A stretch of 64,000 bases of DNA, from assembly GCF_900116605.1 (NCBI RefSeq), contig NZ_FPBC01000008.1:1-64000 (forward strand), written 5' to 3'. The position numbers and the translations under genes were made by a program. Positions within the stretch are counted from its first letter, which is position 1, and each line of letters begins with the position of its first letter. Shown in pieces: positions 44,414-54,648 of the stretch. Source of the DNA: Pseudomonas marincola. Its GTDB lineage: Bacteria; Pseudomonadota; Gammaproteobacteria; Pseudomonadales; Pseudomonadaceae. The notes under the pieces are model-generated. The model was not told the DNA's origin. It was given only the letters and a program-made list of their open reading frames with translations, and ran no database searches.

Positions 44414-45970
44414 TCAGGTGATTGGCGCCGGGTTGAACAGGGTAATGTCGTTGTGCAGTTTGTAGTGTTCAGCCCAGGTTTTCTTCTTGCCGCTGGCCAC
44501 ATCCAGGTAATAGTGGAACAACTCCCAACCCAGCTCTTCAATGCTCGCGCGGCCAGTCGCAATGCGACCTGCATCGACGTCAATCAGGTCTGGCCAGCGC
44601 TGCGCCAGCTCGGTGCGGGTGGATACTTTAACCACCGGCGCCATGGCCAAACCATACGGTGTACCGCGCCCGGTGGTAAATACGTGCAGGTTCATGCCGG
44701 CAGCCAGCTGCAAAGTGCCGCAAACAAAATCACTGGCCGGTGTGGCGCAGAAGATCAGGCCTTTGCGGGTCACGCGTTCACCTGGGCCAAGTACGCCATT
44801 GATCGCGCTGTTGCCGGATTTGACGATTGAACCCAGCGATTTTTCCACAATGTTCGACAAGCCGCCCTTCTTGTTGCCCGGCGTGGTGTTAGCGCTGCGA
44901 TCCGCCTCGCCCTTGGCCAGATAACGGTCGTACCAGTCCATTTCCCGCACCAGTTCGCTGGCAATTTCCTTGTTCTCGGCACGCGAGGTCAGCAGGTAAA
45001 TGGCGTCGCGTACTTCGGTGACTTCCGAGAACATGACCGTGGCACCGGCGCGCAGCAGCAAGTCCGAGGCATAGCCCAGTGCCGGGTTGGCGGTGATCCC
45101 CGAGAAGGCATCGCTGCCGCCACACTGCATGCCCAGAATCAGCTCACTGGCCGGCACGGTTTCGCGGCGGCGCTGATCCAGTTTGCGCAGGCGGACTTCA
45201 GCCAACTCCATGATCTGCTCAATCATTTCAGCGAAGCCGTGCGACGAGTCTTGCAAGCGATACAACCACGGGTCGGTGAGATCAACCGAGCTGTCGCCCT
45301 GATGCATAACCTGCTCGGCCTGAAGCTTTTCACAGCCCAGGCTGATCACCAGCGCCTCGCCACCCAAGTTAGGGTTGCGCGCCAGGTTGCGCACGGTACG
45401 AATCGGGATGTAAGCGTCAGTCGCGGTGATCGCCACGCCGCAGCCATAGCTGTGGGTCAGCGCGACCACATCATCCACATTCGGATACTTGGGCAAAAGC
45501 TCTTCACGGATGCGCTTGACCGCATGATCGAGCACACCGGTCACGCATTGCACGGTGGTGGTAATACCGAGAATGTTGCGCGTACCAACAGTGCCATCGG
45601 CATTGCGATAGCCTTCGAAGGTATAGCCTTCGAGTGGCTCCTGCGCTTCGGGCACGTCGGTTGAAAGCGGCAGATTGGCCAGTTCCGGTGCGGTCGGCAT
45701 GCTCAACTGATCTTCACGCACCCAACTGCCGCACGGGATCAGTTGCTTGGCGTAACCGATGGTCTGACCGTAACGGATAATGCGCCCGCCTTCGGGGACA
45801 TCTTCCAGGCACACTTTATGGCTCTGCGGAATGTGATCAACGGTGACCAGGCCTTCGGCAAACGCGGTGCCGGCCGGCACGCCCTGATCGTTAACCACCA
45901 CCATCACGTTGTCCTGTGGATGCAGGCGAATAAAACGCGGCGAGTCAGAATGTTCAATCAACTGCGACAT
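44414..45970 (-). CDS. garD: Galactarate dehydratase
   Basis: This is a 518-residue enzyme that removes water from galactarate to give 5-keto-4-deoxyglucarate, the KdgD substrate. It has an N-terminal SAF-like domain and a large C-terminal UxaA/GarD domain. Family phrases are [41 protein letters not shown] and [16 protein letters not shown]. Cysteines in GCG and CGGSD are likely metal or cluster ligands. It lies between the MFS carrier gene (18 bp) and the hydroxyacid dehydrogenase gene. Confidence 0.93.
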   Translation of the reverse strand: MSQLIEHSDSPRFIRLHPQDNVMVVVNDQGVPAGTAFAEGLVTVDHIPQSHKVCLEDVPEGGRIIRYGQTIGYAKQLIPCGSWVREDQLSMPTAPELANLPLSTDVPEAQEPLEGYTFEGYRNADGTVGTRNILGITTTVQCVTGVLDHAVKRIREELLPKYPNVDDVVALTHSYGCGVAITATDAYIPIRTVRNLARNPNLGGEALVISLGCEKLQAEQVMHQGDSSVDLTDPWLYRLQDSSHGFAEMIEQIMELAEVRLRKLDQRRRETVPASELILGMQCGGSDAFSGITANPALGYASDLLLRAGATVMFSEVTEVRDAIYLLTSRAENKEIASELVREMDWYDRYLAKGEADRSANTTPGNKKGGLSNIVEKSLGSIVKSGNSAINGVLGPGERVTRKGLIFCATPASDFVCGTLQLAAGMNLHVFTTGRGTPYGLAMAPVVKVSTRTELAQRWPDLIDVDAGRIATGRASIEELGWELFHYYLDVASGKKKTWAEHYKLHNDITLFNPAPIT

Positions 45971-45988
45971 AACGCAGACTCCTACAAA

Positions 45989-47356
45989 TCAGGCGTGAGA
46001 AAGGATGGCGGTATCGGAATCGGGTTTTGCTGAATCAACAGGTGGCTCCTGCAGATCAACCCGTTTGATATCACCCACAATCACCAGATAACTGATAACT
46101 GCAATCAAGGCATTGGCACCGACATACACCAGCGCCCATTTGAACGAACCGGTGGCGCTGATGATGTAACCGATGACGATGGGCGTGGTAATCGAAGCCA
46201 GATTGCCAAAGGTATTGAACAAGCCACCACTGAGCCCGGCGATTTGCTTGGGCGATGTGTCTGAAACCACGGCCCAACCCAGCGCACCGACCCCCTTGCC
46301 GAAAAACGCCAGCGCCATGAAGCCGACTACCATCCACTCGGCCTCGACATAATTGCACAGCACCATGCTGGTCGAGAGCAGCAAGCCGCAGACGATGGGC
46401 GCCTTGCGCGCGAATGTCAGGGAATGGCCCTTACGCAGCAGGTAATCGGAAATCACCCCGCCGAGTACACCGCCGATAAAACCGCACACCGCAGGCAGCG
46501 AGGCAATGAAACCGGCTTTGAGAATGGTCATGCCGCGTTCCTGCACCAGATACACCGGGAACCAGGTCAGGAAAAAATAGGTGATGCCGTTGATGCAGTA
46601 CTGGCCGAGATAGACGCCGAGCATCATCCGGTTGGTCAGCAACTGACGAATGTAATCCCACTTTGGCCCGGCATCGGCGCCCGCCTTTTTCGGCTGGTCC
46701 ATATCCACCAGACCGCCATTACTGGCGATGTAATCCAACTCAGCCGCGTTGATTCGCGGGTGCTCGCGCGGGCCGTAGATAACTTTGAGCCAGATACCCG
46801 AGAAGATAATCCCGGCAGCGCCCATGACGATAAACACGTGCTGCCAGCCGAAGGTATAAACAATCCAGCCCATCAGCGGGGCGAACAAAACAGTGGCGAA
46901 GTACTGCGCCGAGTTGAAGATCGCCGATGCAGTACCGCGCTCGGCGGTAGGGAACCACGCGGCCACGATGCGCGCATTACCCGGAAAAGATGGCGCCTCG
47001 GCCAGGCCAACCAGAAAGCGCAACATGAACAGGCCAACTACTGCGGTAGAGGCGTTCAGTTCGCCGATATAACCTTGCAACAGGGTAAAAAACGACCAGG
47101 TAAAAATGCCCAGCGCATAGACCTTCTTCGAGCCGAAGCGATCCAGCAACCAGCCGCCCGGAATTTGCCCCAACACGTATGCCCAGCCAAAAGCCGAGAA
47201 CACATAACCCAGAGTGACAGCATCAATACCGAGGTCTTTCTGCAGGCTGGAACCGGCAATGGCGATGGTCGCACGGTCGGCATAATTGATGGTTGTTACC
47301 AGAAACAGCATCAGCAAAATCAGGTAACGCACGCGCGTTTGTTTCAGGTCTTGCAC
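45989..47356 (-). CDS. MFS transporter for glucarate/galactarate (GudP/GarP type)
   Basis: This is a 455-residue carrier of the anion:cation symporter branch of the MFS. TM1 reads LILLMLFLVTTINYADRATIA, the hallmark of GudP/GarP/ExuT-like proteins, and GQIPGGWLLDRFGSKKVY is the loop motif. I chose GTG 47356 with AGGAG about 10 bp upstream; the frame is open to 47413. It sits between gudD and garD, so diacid sugar uptake is the expected role. It is the first of three carrier types in this region (MFS, TRAP and a TctC-type system). Confidence 0.88.
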   Translation of the reverse strand: MQDLKQTRVRYLILLMLFLVTTINYADRATIAIAGSSLQKDLGIDAVTLGYVFSAFGWAYVLGQIPGGWLLDRFGSKKVYALGIFTWSFFTLLQGYIGELNASTAVVGLFMLRFLVGLAEAPSFPGNARIVAAWFPTAERGTASAIFNSAQYFATVLFAPLMGWIVYTFGWQHVFIVMGAAGIIFSGIWLKVIYGPREHPRINAAELDYIASNGGLVDMDQPKKAGADAGPKWDYIRQLLTNRMMLGVYLGQYCINGITYFFLTWFPVYLVQERGMTILKAGFIASLPAVCGFIGGVLGGVISDYLLRKGHSLTFARKAPIVCGLLLSTSMVLCNYVEAEWMVVGFMALAFFGKGVGALGWAVVSDTSPKQIAGLSGGLFNTFGNLASITTPIVIGYIISATGSFKWALVYVGANALIAVISYLVIVGDIKRVDLQEPPVDSAKPDSDTAILSHA

Positions 47357-47428
47357 GGAACGAACACTCCTACAGCTTATTTTTATAACGGAGTACAGCG
47401 ACCGCCACCCCACACCCAGAGGGTTTGC

Positions 47429-47452
47429 TTACAGGGCCAGAGAGCCCTGTAA
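47429..47452 (-). terminator. Intercistronic hairpin gudD-MFS
   Basis: TTACAGGGC (47429-47437) pairs perfectly with GCCCTGTAA (47444-47452) with a 6-nt loop. There is no U-tract on the minus strand. It may stabilise the gudD message or partly attenuate transcription into the carrier gene. Confidence 0.6.
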
Positions 47453-47496
47453 ACGTGTACCGGAAAAGTGTGCGGGTGATGGCCTAACGGCAGGGT

Positions 47497-48852
47497 TCAG
47501 CGCACCAGGCAGGGGCGCTTGTTATCAAACTTCCAGTTCGGGATCAGGTACTGCATGGCAATCGCATCATCGCGAGAACCCAGCCCTTTTTGCTGATAAA
47601 GCTCATGAGCTCTGGCCAGCGCATCCCAATCCAGTTGCACACCGAGACCGGCGGTTTTAGGCACAGCCACCTTGCCCTGCACAATCTGCAAAGGATTGTG
47701 AGTCAGGTGCTGGCCGTCCTGCCAAATCCAGTGGGTGTCGATGGCCGTGACTTTACCCGGCGCAGCGGCAGCGACGTGGGTGAACATGGCCAGCGAGATA
47801 TCGAAGTGATTGTTCGAATGCGAGCCCCAGGTCAGCCCCCACTCGTTGCACATTTGCGCAACGCGCACAGAACCTTGCATGGTCCAGAAGTGCGGGTCGG
47901 CCAACGGGATGTCGACTGACTGCAACTGAATGCAATGGCCCATCTGACGCCAGTCGGTGGCGATCATGTTGGTGGCGGTTGGCAGGCCGGTTTCACGGCG
48001 GAACTCAGCCATGACTTCGCGCCCGGAGTAACCGTTTTCAGCGCCGCATGGGTCTTCGGCATAGGCCAGAATTCCGTGCAGATCACGGCACAGGCGAATC
48101 GCATCTTTAAGCAACCAGCCGCCGTTCGGGTCCAGAGTGATACGCGCTTCGGGGAAACGCGCAGCCAGCGCGCGAATCGCCTCGACTTCCTGCTCGCCGC
48201 TGAGCACGCCACCTTTGAGTTTGAAATCGTTGAAGCCGTAACGCGCATGCGCCGCTTCGGCCTGACGCACAATGGTTTCCGGGCACAGCGCCTGCATATT
48301 GCGCACACGTTCCCAGGCGTCGTCGGCGTTGTCTGCCTGACGATAATCGAGGTCGGTCTGGTTGCGATCACCGACATAAAACAGATAGCCGAGCATCTCG
48401 ACTTCATCGCGCTGCTGGCCTTCACCGAGCAAGGCTGCAACCGGCACACCGAGGTATTGGCCGAGCAGGTCGAGCAACGCCGACTCCAGTGCAGTCACCG
48501 CATGAATGGTGATGCGCAGGTCGAATGTTTGCAGGCCGCGACCGCCCGAATCACGGTCGGCAAAGGTGCGGCGAACTCGGTTGAGAATTTCGTTGTAGTT
48601 GCCGATGGATTGGCCAACCAGTAAAGCGCGTGCATCTTCGAGGGTCTGGCGGATGGATTCGCCGCCCGGTACTTCGCCAACACCGACATTACCGGCGCTG
48701 TCTTTGAGAATGAGGATATTGCGGGTGAAATACGGGCCATGAGCCCCGGACAGGTTCATCAACATGCTGTCCTGGCCGGCAACCGGCACGACAGTCAGTT
48801 CGGTAATTTTGGGGGCAGTTGCGCGGGTTTGTGCAGTTGCGGAAGCGTTCAT
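47497..48852 (-). CDS. gudD: Glucarate dehydratase, copy 1
   Basis: This is a 451-residue enolase-superfamily enzyme that dehydrates D-glucarate (and idarate) to 5-keto-4-deoxyglucarate. All active-site residues align with E. coli GudD at an offset of +6: K211 and K213 (KLK), D241, E266, N295 and H345. The start is ATG 48852. It is flanked by intercistronic hairpins on both sides. It shares most of its core with the second copy at 61911 but lacks the extra loop seen there. Confidence 0.95.
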   Translation of the reverse strand: MNASATAQTRATAPKITELTVVPVAGQDSMLMNLSGAHGPYFTRNILILKDSAGNVGVGEVPGGESIRQTLEDARALLVGQSIGNYNEILNRVRRTFADRDSGGRGLQTFDLRITIHAVTALESALLDLLGQYLGVPVAALLGEGQQRDEVEMLGYLFYVGDRNQTDLDYRQADNADDAWERVRNMQALCPETIVRQAEAAHARYGFNDFKLKGGVLSGEQEVEAIRALAARFPEARITLDPNGGWLLKDAIRLCRDLHGILAYAEDPCGAENGYSGREVMAEFRRETGLPTATNMIATDWRQMGHCIQLQSVDIPLADPHFWTMQGSVRVAQMCNEWGLTWGSHSNNHFDISLAMFTHVAAAAPGKVTAIDTHWIWQDGQHLTHNPLQIVQGKVAVPKTAGLGVQLDWDALARAHELYQQKGLGSRDDAIAMQYLIPNWKFDNKRPCLVR

Positions 48853-48911
48853 AAGCGGGTCCCAAATTATTTTTATAAAGGGTCTGCGTATTCCATGAAA
48901 CCGTGCAGCAG

Positions 48912-48944
48912 CGCCTCCCCGCCTATTGTGACGGCGGGGAGGCG
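48912..48944 (-). terminator. Intercistronic hairpin between the dehydrogenase gene and gudD
   Basis: A perfect 12-bp GC-rich stem (48912-48923 and 48933-48944) with a 9-nt loop lies just after the dehydrogenase stop. There is no U-tract on the minus strand, so a role in message stability or partial attenuation is likely. Confidence 0.65.
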
Positions 48945-48951
48945 TTTACAG

Positions 48952-50394
48952 TCAGCCGATATAGGTCGTCTTGACAGTGGTGTAGAACTCTTGCGCGTAA
49001 CGGCCTTGCTCGCGGGAGCCGTAGGACGAACCTTTACGGCCACCAAACGGCACGTGGTAATCAACCCCGGCAGTCGGCAGGTTGACCATCACCATCCCCG
49101 CCTGAGCGTGACGTTTGAAGTGGTTGGCGTACTTCAGCGAAGTGGTTGCGATACCGGCAGACAAACCGAACTCGGTGTCATTGGCCATCGCCAGTGCCGC
49201 CTCGTAGTCGGCAACGCGAACCACGTTGGCCACCGGGCCAAAGATCTCTTCACGGCTGATGCGCATGTCGGCAGAACTGTCGGCAAACAGTGTCGGCGCC
49301 AGGAAGTAACCTTCGGTGTCGCACGTTACCAGACCGCCACCGCTGACCAGACGCGCACCTTCATCGCGGCCGATGTCGATGTAACGCAGGTCTTGATCCA
49401 ACTGCGACTGCGAAACAACCGGGCCAATATCTGTGTCTTTATGCAGGGCATGGCCCACCTTGATCGAACGCATGCGCTCGGCCATCGCCTCAACGAACTT
49501 GTCGTGAATACCCGCCGTCACGATCAAACGGCTGGACGCCGTGCAACGCTGACCAGTCGAGTAAAACGCGCTCTGCACAGCCAGCTCGACCGCCGTTTTC
49601 AGGTCGGCATCATCGAGGATGATTTGCGGGTTCTTGCCGCCCATTTCCAGCTGAACCTTGGCCTGACGCCCAACGCAGGTTGCAGCGATGCTACGGCCAA
49701 CGCCAACCGAACCGGTGAAGCTGACACCGTCGACCTTCGGGCTGTTGACGATAACGTCGCCCACCACCCGGCCGCTGCCCATAACCAGGTTAAATACGCC
49801 AGCTGGGATGCCCGAACGCGAAATGATTTCGGCAATAGCCCAAGCGCAGCCCGGCACCAGATCAGCCGGTTTGATCACCACGCAGTTACCGTAAGCCAGC
49901 GCCGGGGCGATTTTCCAGGCCGGGATTGCAATCGGGAAGTTCCAGGGCGTGATCAGGCCAACAACACCCAATGCCTCGCGGGTAACTTCAACCGATACGC
50001 CAGGGCGAACCGACGCCAGCACTTCACCGGCTTGGCGCAGGCATTCGCCGGCAAAATACTTGAAGATGTTACCGGCACGGCTGACTTCGCCAATGGCTTC
50101 AGGCAGGGTTTTGCCTTCTTCGCGAGCGAGCAAGGTGCCCAACTCTTCGCGACGCGCGAGAATTTCGCTGCCGATTTTATCCAGTGAGTCGCTGCGCGCC
50201 TGAATACCAGACGTCGACCAGGCCGGGAATGCTGCACGAGCAGCAGCGATAGCCTGTTCAACTTGCGCCGCGTCAGCTTGAGCGAATTCGCCGATTACAT
50301 CAGCCAGATCGGATGGGTTGCGATTTACCGAATAAGTAGCGCCAGCCACCCACTCGCCACCGATGAAGTTTTCAAAGCGTTTTGTCTCAGCCAC
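48952..50394 (-). CDS. 2-oxoglutarate-semialdehyde (2,5-dioxovalerate) dehydrogenase
   Basis: This is a 480-residue NAD(P)-dependent aldehyde dehydrogenase. The general-base glutamate is E250 (LEMGGKNP) and the nucleophile is C284 (GQRCTASSR). It oxidises the KdgD product, 2-oxoglutarate semialdehyde, to 2-oxoglutarate and so feeds the TCA cycle. FTGSVGVGR is the cofactor motif. Specificity is inferred from its place directly after kdgD in an aldarate operon. Confidence 0.92.
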   Translation of the reverse strand: MAETKRFENFIGGEWVAGATYSVNRNPSDLADVIGEFAQADAAQVEQAIAAARAAFPAWSTSGIQARSDSLDKIGSEILARREELGTLLAREEGKTLPEAIGEVSRAGNIFKYFAGECLRQAGEVLASVRPGVSVEVTREALGVVGLITPWNFPIAIPAWKIAPALAYGNCVVIKPADLVPGCAWAIAEIISRSGIPAGVFNLVMGSGRVVGDVIVNSPKVDGVSFTGSVGVGRSIAATCVGRQAKVQLEMGGKNPQIILDDADLKTAVELAVQSAFYSTGQRCTASSRLIVTAGIHDKFVEAMAERMRSIKVGHALHKDTDIGPVVSQSQLDQDLRYIDIGRDEGARLVSGGGLVTCDTEGYFLAPTLFADSSADMRISREEIFGPVANVVRVADYEAALAMANDTEFGLSAGIATTSLKYANHFKRHAQAGMVMVNLPTAGVDYHVPFGGRKGSSYGSREQGRYAQEFYTTVKTTYIG

Positions 50395-50449
50395 AAGTGA
50401 CCTCCTGATAACAGGCCGCTGCTATGCAACGGCACGTCGAATGTAAGTG

Positions 50450-50479
50450 AACCCCGAACAACACAGGGGTTCCGGGGTT
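50450..50479 (-). terminator. Intercistronic hairpin between kdgD and the dehydrogenase gene
   Basis: AACCCCG (50450-50456) pairs with CGGGGTT (50473-50479), with further partial pairing inside. It directly follows the kdgD stop on the minus strand. No U-tract is seen. Confidence 0.5.
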
Positions 50480-50481
50480 TA

Positions 50482-51393
50482 TTACTGCGCGCCTTGTGCC
50501 TTGATCAGAGCAGCCAGTTGCTCGTATTCCTCAGGCAGCAGATCTGTCAGCGGGGCGCGAACCGGACCAGCATCGAAGCCTGAGATTTTGGCGCCGGCTT
50601 TAACGATGCTCACCGCGTAGCCTGCACGGCGGTTGCGGATATCCAGGTACGGCAGGAAGAAGTCATCAATGATCTTGCCAACAGTGGCGTGATCGTCACG
50701 GGCGATCGCCTGATAGAAATCCATCGCGGTTTTCGGGATGAAGTTGAACACCGCCGACGAATAAACCGGCACGCCCAGTGCCTTATAAGCAGCGGCATAG
50801 ACTTCGGCAGTCGGCAGACCGCCCAGGTAGCTGAAGCGATCACCGAGGCGGCGACGGATAGACACCATCAACTCGATATCACCCAGGCCATCTTTGTAGC
50901 CGATCAGGTTCGGGCAACGCTCAGCCAACTGCTCCAGCAGCGGCGCCGTCAGGCGGCAAACGTTGCGGTTGTAGACCACCACGCCGATTTTCACTGACTT
51001 ACACACCGCTTCAACGTGAGCGGCAACGCCTTCCTGACTGGCTTCGGTCAGGTAGTGCGGCAACAACAGCAAACCTTTGGCACCCAGACGCTCGGCTTCT
51101 TGAGCGTACTGAATCGCCAGACGGGTCGGGCCGCCAACACCGGCCAGAATCGGCACACCGCCGTCGCAGGTATCAACAGCTGTCTTGATAACAGCGGAAT
51201 ATTCATCGGGGGCCAACGAGAAAAACTCGCCGGTGCCGCCTGCAGCAAACAATGCAGACGCGCCGTAAGGCGACAGCCACTCAAGACGACGCGCATAAGT
51301 GTCAGCACGGAAATTACCGGCAGCGTCAAAGTCGGTCACCGGGAAAGACAGCAGACCGGAAGAGAGGATGGACTTCAGTTCTTGTGGATTCAT
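50482..51393 (-). CDS. kdgD: 5-dehydro-4-deoxyglucarate dehydratase, copy 1
   Basis: This is a 303-residue class I, DHDPS-fold dehydratase-decarboxylase. It turns 5-keto-4-deoxyglucarate into 2-oxoglutarate semialdehyde and CO2. The Schiff-base lysine is K167 (GYKDG), the tyrosine Y141 (VVYNRN), and the phosphate-loop-like GGTGE is at 52-56. The ATG at 51393 has AGGGTG upstream; the frame is open to 51477 without a ribosome site. Operator A lies 57 bp upstream. A second copy at 60462 differs at only four residues. Confidence 0.95.
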   Translation of the reverse strand: MNPQELKSILSSGLLSFPVTDFDAAGNFRADTYARRLEWLSPYGASALFAAGGTGEFFSLAPDEYSAVIKTAVDTCDGGVPILAGVGGPTRLAIQYAQEAERLGAKGLLLLPHYLTEASQEGVAAHVEAVCKSVKIGVVVYNRNVCRLTAPLLEQLAERCPNLIGYKDGLGDIELMVSIRRRLGDRFSYLGGLPTAEVYAAAYKALGVPVYSSAVFNFIPKTAMDFYQAIARDDHATVGKIIDDFFLPYLDIRNRRAGYAVSIVKAGAKISGFDAGPVRAPLTDLLPEEYEQLAALIKAQGAQ

Positions 51394-51450
51394 TATTCGA
51401 ACACCCTGGGGGAAAACGGTTATGTGAGTCAGTACAGGTACTAAACTGAA

Positions 51451-51470
51451 GAAATACGTTATCGTACAAC
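51451..51470. promoter_or_regulatory. Aldarate-regulon operator A (kdgD operon)
   Basis: GAAATACG-TTAT-CGTACAAC on the plus strand, which on the minus strand reads GTTGTACG-ATAA-CGTATTTC. The left minus-strand half matches the consensus and the right half is degenerate. A -35 TTGGCA with a GATAAC -10 inside the operator is possible for the minus-strand promoter. Confidence 0.7.
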
Positions 51471-51682
51471 TACACATATTGCCAACTGGATTTTCACTCC
51501 CAGCCGACAGAATACCGTTCGCTGCTGCAAATAATTACGCTGGTATTTCGGCCATATAACATGGATATAACCGCCATTCGCAGGCCACAAATCACCGCAC
51601 AAGCCCAGCAATTCACTGCATCTCGCTAAATTTCACCCTTTAACGTAACGCGCATGTGCAAGCCTTTTCGACTTTAGTCACG

Positions 51683-51711
51683 TTGACATCCCAAACAAGT
51701 CCTGTTGAAAT
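51683..51711 (+). promoter_or_regulatory. Promoter of the udh-TRAP operon
   Basis: A perfect TTGACA (51683-51688), 17-bp spacer and TGAAAT (51706-51711) lie just upstream of operator B. A repressor bound at 51725-51744 would cover the start site. The rest of the 389-bp gap between kdgD and udh holds operators A and B and nothing else I can name. Confidence 0.6.
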
Positions 51712-51724
51712 CAGCCAGCTCCAA

Positions 51725-51744
51725 GTCATACGACAACGTATGAC
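51725..51744. promoter_or_regulatory. Aldarate-regulon operator B (udh-TRAP operon)
   Basis: GTCATACG-ACAA-CGTATGAC has perfect 8-bp arms and is the best copy of the five. Its GT...AC half-site geometry resembles operators of FadR-type GntR regulators. It lies 38 bp before the udh start. Confidence 0.8.
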
Positions 51745-51782
51745 CATACAAACAATAACAATCTTTGATTCAGGGCCGCCTA

Positions 51783-52604
51783 ATGACTCCTACCTCATCA
51801 GCCCAACCACGTGTTAACCGCCTCCTGCTGACCGGCGCTGCCGGCGGCCTCGGCAAGGTACTGCGGCAGCGCCTTGGCCAGTATGCCGACATCCTGCGCC
51901 TCTCCGACATTGCTCAGCTGGAACCTGCCAGCGGCTCACACGAAGAAGTTGTGCCGTGCGATTTGTCTGACAAAGCCGCCGTGCACGCACTGGTAGAAGG
52001 CGTTGATGCGATTCTGCATTTCGGTGGAGTTTCAGTAGAGCGCCCGTTCGAAGAGATTCTTGGCGCCAACATCAGCGGCACCTTCCACATTTATGAAGCA
52101 GCGCGGCGCCACGGCGTTAAACGTGTAGTGTTTGCCAGCTCCAACCATGTGATCGGCTTTTATAAGCAGGATCAGCAACTCGATGCGCTCTCCCCTCGCC
52201 GCCCGGATGGCTATTACGGCCTGTCGAAATCCTACGGCGAAGACATGGCCAGTTTTTACTTTGATCGCTACGGCATCGAAACAGTCAGCATCCGTATCGG
52301 CTCATCGTTCCCGGAACCGCAAAACCGCCGGATGATGTCCACCTGGCTGAGCTTTGACGACCTCACCCAACTGCTCGAAAAATCCCTGTTCACGGCCAAT
52401 GTCGGCCACACCATTGTTTATGGCATGTCCGATAACGCCAAAGTCTGGTGGGACAACCGCTACGCAGCACACCTCGGCTTCCACGCCAAGGACAGCTCCG
52501 AAGTGTTCCGCGACAAGGTCGAGGCGCAGCCGCCAGTTGCCGCCGATGATCCGGCGGCGGTGTATCAGGGTGGCGCTTTTGTTGCCGCTGGCCCGTTCGA
52601 ATAA
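51783..52604 (+). CDS. udh: Uronate dehydrogenase
   Basis: This is a 273-residue short-chain dehydrogenase (extended NAD-epimerase-like). It oxidises galacturonate or glucuronate at C1 to the aldaro-lactone. The NAD motif TGAAGGLGK is at 17-25 and the catalytic Y145-x3-K149 is in GYYGLSKSYG. SSNHVIGFY and MSDNAKVWWDN are typical of Udh. The ATG at 51783 follows AGGG. It is the first gene of the seven-gene plus-strand operon and links uronates to the aldarate enzymes on the other strand. Confidence 0.93.
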   Translation: MTPTSSAQPRVNRLLLTGAAGGLGKVLRQRLGQYADILRLSDIAQLEPASGSHEEVVPCDLSDKAAVHALVEGVDAILHFGGVSVERPFEEILGANISGTFHIYEAARRHGVKRVVFASSNHVIGFYKQDQQLDALSPRRPDGYYGLSKSYGEDMASFYFDRYGIETVSIRIGSSFPEPQNRRMMSTWLSFDDLTQLLEKSLFTANVGHTIVYGMSDNAKVWWDNRYAAHLGFHAKDSSEVFRDKVEAQPPVAADDPAAVYQGGAFVAAGPFE

Positions 52605-52652
52605 GTCGACGCGACTTAACCCGGCCCGCGAACAATAATAAGAGACGCCTCC

Positions 52653-53534
52653 ATGCAAGCCGAATTGATACTCGACGCCCGAAATGCCGTCGGCGAAAGC
52701 CCGGTCTGGAACATTCAGCAGCAAGCACTTTACTGGGCCGATATTCCGGCGCGTCGCCTGCATTGCTGGCACGCCGCAAGCGGTCAGAGCCAAAGCTGGC
52801 AGGCCGATGAAATGCTCGCCTGTATCGCTCATCGCGCAGACAACAAAGGCTGGATCGGCGCGATGCAGAGCGGCATTTTCGACCTGCAGCCGCAAGCCGA
52901 CGGCACCGTGCAAAGCCGCTTGCTGGCGAACGTCAATCACAGCCACGCTGATATGCGCTTCAATGACGGCCGCTGTGACCGGCAAGGCCGCTTCTGGGTC
53001 GGCAGCATGCTGCTCGACATGGCAGCGGGCATTCCAGCCGGCGCGCTTTATCGGTTTGCCGATGGCCAACTGAGCCAGCAACTCGACGGCTTCATCGTGC
53101 CCAACGGCCTCGGTTTCAGCCCGGATGGCCGCACGCTGTATTTGTCTGACTCTCACCCGAGCGTGCAACTCATCTGGGCATTCGATTACGACACCGACAC
53201 CGCCACGGCGCATAACCGTCGCGTGTTCGTCGACATGAATCATTTCCCTGGCCGCCCGGATGGCGCGGCGGTCGATGCCGACGGTTGCTACTGGATCTGC
53301 GGTAACGATGAGGGCCTGATTCATCGCTTCACCCCGCAAGGCAAGCTGGATCGCTCACTCGCCGTACCGGTGAAAAAACCAGCCATGTGCGCGTTTGGCG
53401 GCGCGGATCTGAGCACCCTGTTCGTCACCTCAATCCGTCCCGGCGGCGACCTCTCCGATCAGCCATTGGCTGGCGGCGTGTTTGCTCTGCAACCGGGGGT
53501 GAAAGGCTTGCCCGAACCTGAGTTCCGGGGCTGA
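52653..53534 (+). CDS. SMP-30/gluconolactonase-family lactonase
   Basis: This is a 293-residue six-bladed beta-propeller lactonase. Metal ligands fit E15 (GESPVW), N in IVPNGLGFSPD and D in GRPDGAAVD. It would open the galactaro- or glucaro-lactone produced by Udh to the free aldarate. The direct position after udh supports this. It may also act on aldonolactones, and the sequence does not distinguish these. Confidence 0.9.
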   Translation: MQAELILDARNAVGESPVWNIQQQALYWADIPARRLHCWHAASGQSQSWQADEMLACIAHRADNKGWIGAMQSGIFDLQPQADGTVQSRLLANVNHSHADMRFNDGRCDRQGRFWVGSMLLDMAAGIPAGALYRFADGQLSQQLDGFIVPNGLGFSPDGRTLYLSDSHPSVQLIWAFDYDTDTATAHNRRVFVDMNHFPGRPDGAAVDADGCYWICGNDEGLIHRFTPQGKLDRSLAVPVKKPAMCAFGGADLSTLFVTSIRPGGDLSDQPLAGGVFALQPGVKGLPEPEFRG

Positions 53535-53609
53535 CGCCCCAGGGTTTTCTGCTGTAACCAACGCTGTTCGCAACACTGCATACCAACAAAAACAAAACTG
53601 GAGATTCCA

Positions 53610-54581
53610 ATGAACTTCAAACGCAAGTTGCTCGTCGCTGCCCTTCCTCTGATGTTCTGCATGTCGGGTGCCGCTCACGCACTGGAAATCAAATTCGCAG
53701 AGATTCATCCGGCAGGTTATCCAACCGTTGTTGCCGAAGAGGCGATGGGCAAGAAGATTGAAGCGGCCACCAACGGCGACATCAGCTTCAAGATGTTCCC
53801 AGGCGGTGTACTCGGCTCGGAAAAAGAAGTTGTCGAGCAGACTCAGATCGGCGCGATTCAGATGACCCGCGTCAGCCTCGGCATTGTCGGCCCGGTTGTA
53901 CCGGACGTGAACGTCTTCAACATGCCATTCGTGTTCCGCGATCAGGCGCACATGCGCAAGATCATTGACGGTGAAATCGGTCAGGAAATTCTCGACAAGA
54001 TCACCAATTCCGAATTCAACCTGGTCGCGTTGGCCTGGATGGATGGCGGCACCCGCAACCTCTACACCAAGAAGCCGGTGCGCAACATCGAAGACCTCAA
54101 AGGCATGAAAATCCGCGTTCAAGGCAACCCGCTGTTCATCGACATGATGACGGCCATGGGCGCCAACGGCATTGCCATGGACACCGGCGAGATCTTCAGC
54201 GCCCTGCAGACCGGGGTAATCGACGGTGCGGAGAACAACCCGCCAACCATGCTTGAGCACAACCACTACCAGAACGCCAAGTACTACACCCTGACCGGCC
54301 ACCTGATTCTGCCGGAGCCGGTGGTGATGTCGAAGGACACCTGGAACTCGTTGAGCGAAGAGCAGCAGGCGCTGGTCAAGAAAGTGGCCAAGGAAGCCCA
54401 ACTCGAAGAGCGCAAACTCTGGGATGCCAAGTCCGCAGCCAGTGAAGAGAAGCTCAAAGCCGCCGGTGTCGAGTTCATCACGGTCGACAAAAAACCTTTC
54501 TTTGATGCCACCGCTCCAGTACGCGAGAAGTACGGCGCGCCTTACGCCGATCTGATGAAGCGCATTGCAGCTGTCGAGTAA
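53610..54581 (+). CDS. TRAP transporter substrate-binding protein (DctP type)
   Basis: This is a 323-residue periplasmic binding protein with a signal peptide ending AHA. EEAMGKKIEAATNGDISFKMFPG is the DctP opening, and the carboxylate-binding arginine is likely in the KGMKIRVQG segment. Uronate- or aldarate-type sugar acids are the expected ligands from context. The ATG follows GGAGA. A hairpin after the gene (54601-54634) should favour high levels of the binding protein over the membrane parts. Confidence 0.92.
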   Translation: MNFKRKLLVAALPLMFCMSGAAHALEIKFAEIHPAGYPTVVAEEAMGKKIEAATNGDISFKMFPGGVLGSEKEVVEQTQIGAIQMTRVSLGIVGPVVPDVNVFNMPFVFRDQAHMRKIIDGEIGQEILDKITNSEFNLVALAWMDGGTRNLYTKKPVRNIEDLKGMKIRVQGNPLFIDMMTAMGANGIAMDTGEIFSALQTGVIDGAENNPPTMLEHNHYQNAKYYTLTGHLILPEPVVMSKDTWNSLSEEQQALVKKVAKEAQLEERKLWDAKSAASEEKLKAAGVEFITVDKKPFFDATAPVREKYGAPYADLMKRIAAVE

Positions 54582-54600
54582 TACCCTACTCCCTGAAAGC

Positions 54601-54634
54601 GCCTTGGCGGCGGCTTGCAATGCGTCGCCAAGGC
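54601..54634 (+). terminator. Intercistronic hairpin dctP-dctQ
   Basis: GCCTTGGCG (54601-54609) pairs perfectly with CGCCAAGGC (54626-54634). It lies 20 bp after the binding-protein stop and lacks a U-tract, so it probably protects the dctP message end. Confidence 0.65.
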
Positions 54635-54648
54635 AGTGGTGAAGCCTG

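Noticed and set aside
48739..50187. Long open frame antisense to gudD and the semialdehyde dehydrogenase gene
   Set aside because: It covers two strongly recognised genes on the other strand and shows no family motifs. Such antisense frames are common in GC-rich DNA.
52302..53339. Antisense open frame over udh and the lactonase gene
   Set aside because: It is a shadow of two firm genes with no recognisable domain. The same applies to frames antisense to the MFS gene (46424-47452) and to the porin (58698-59786).
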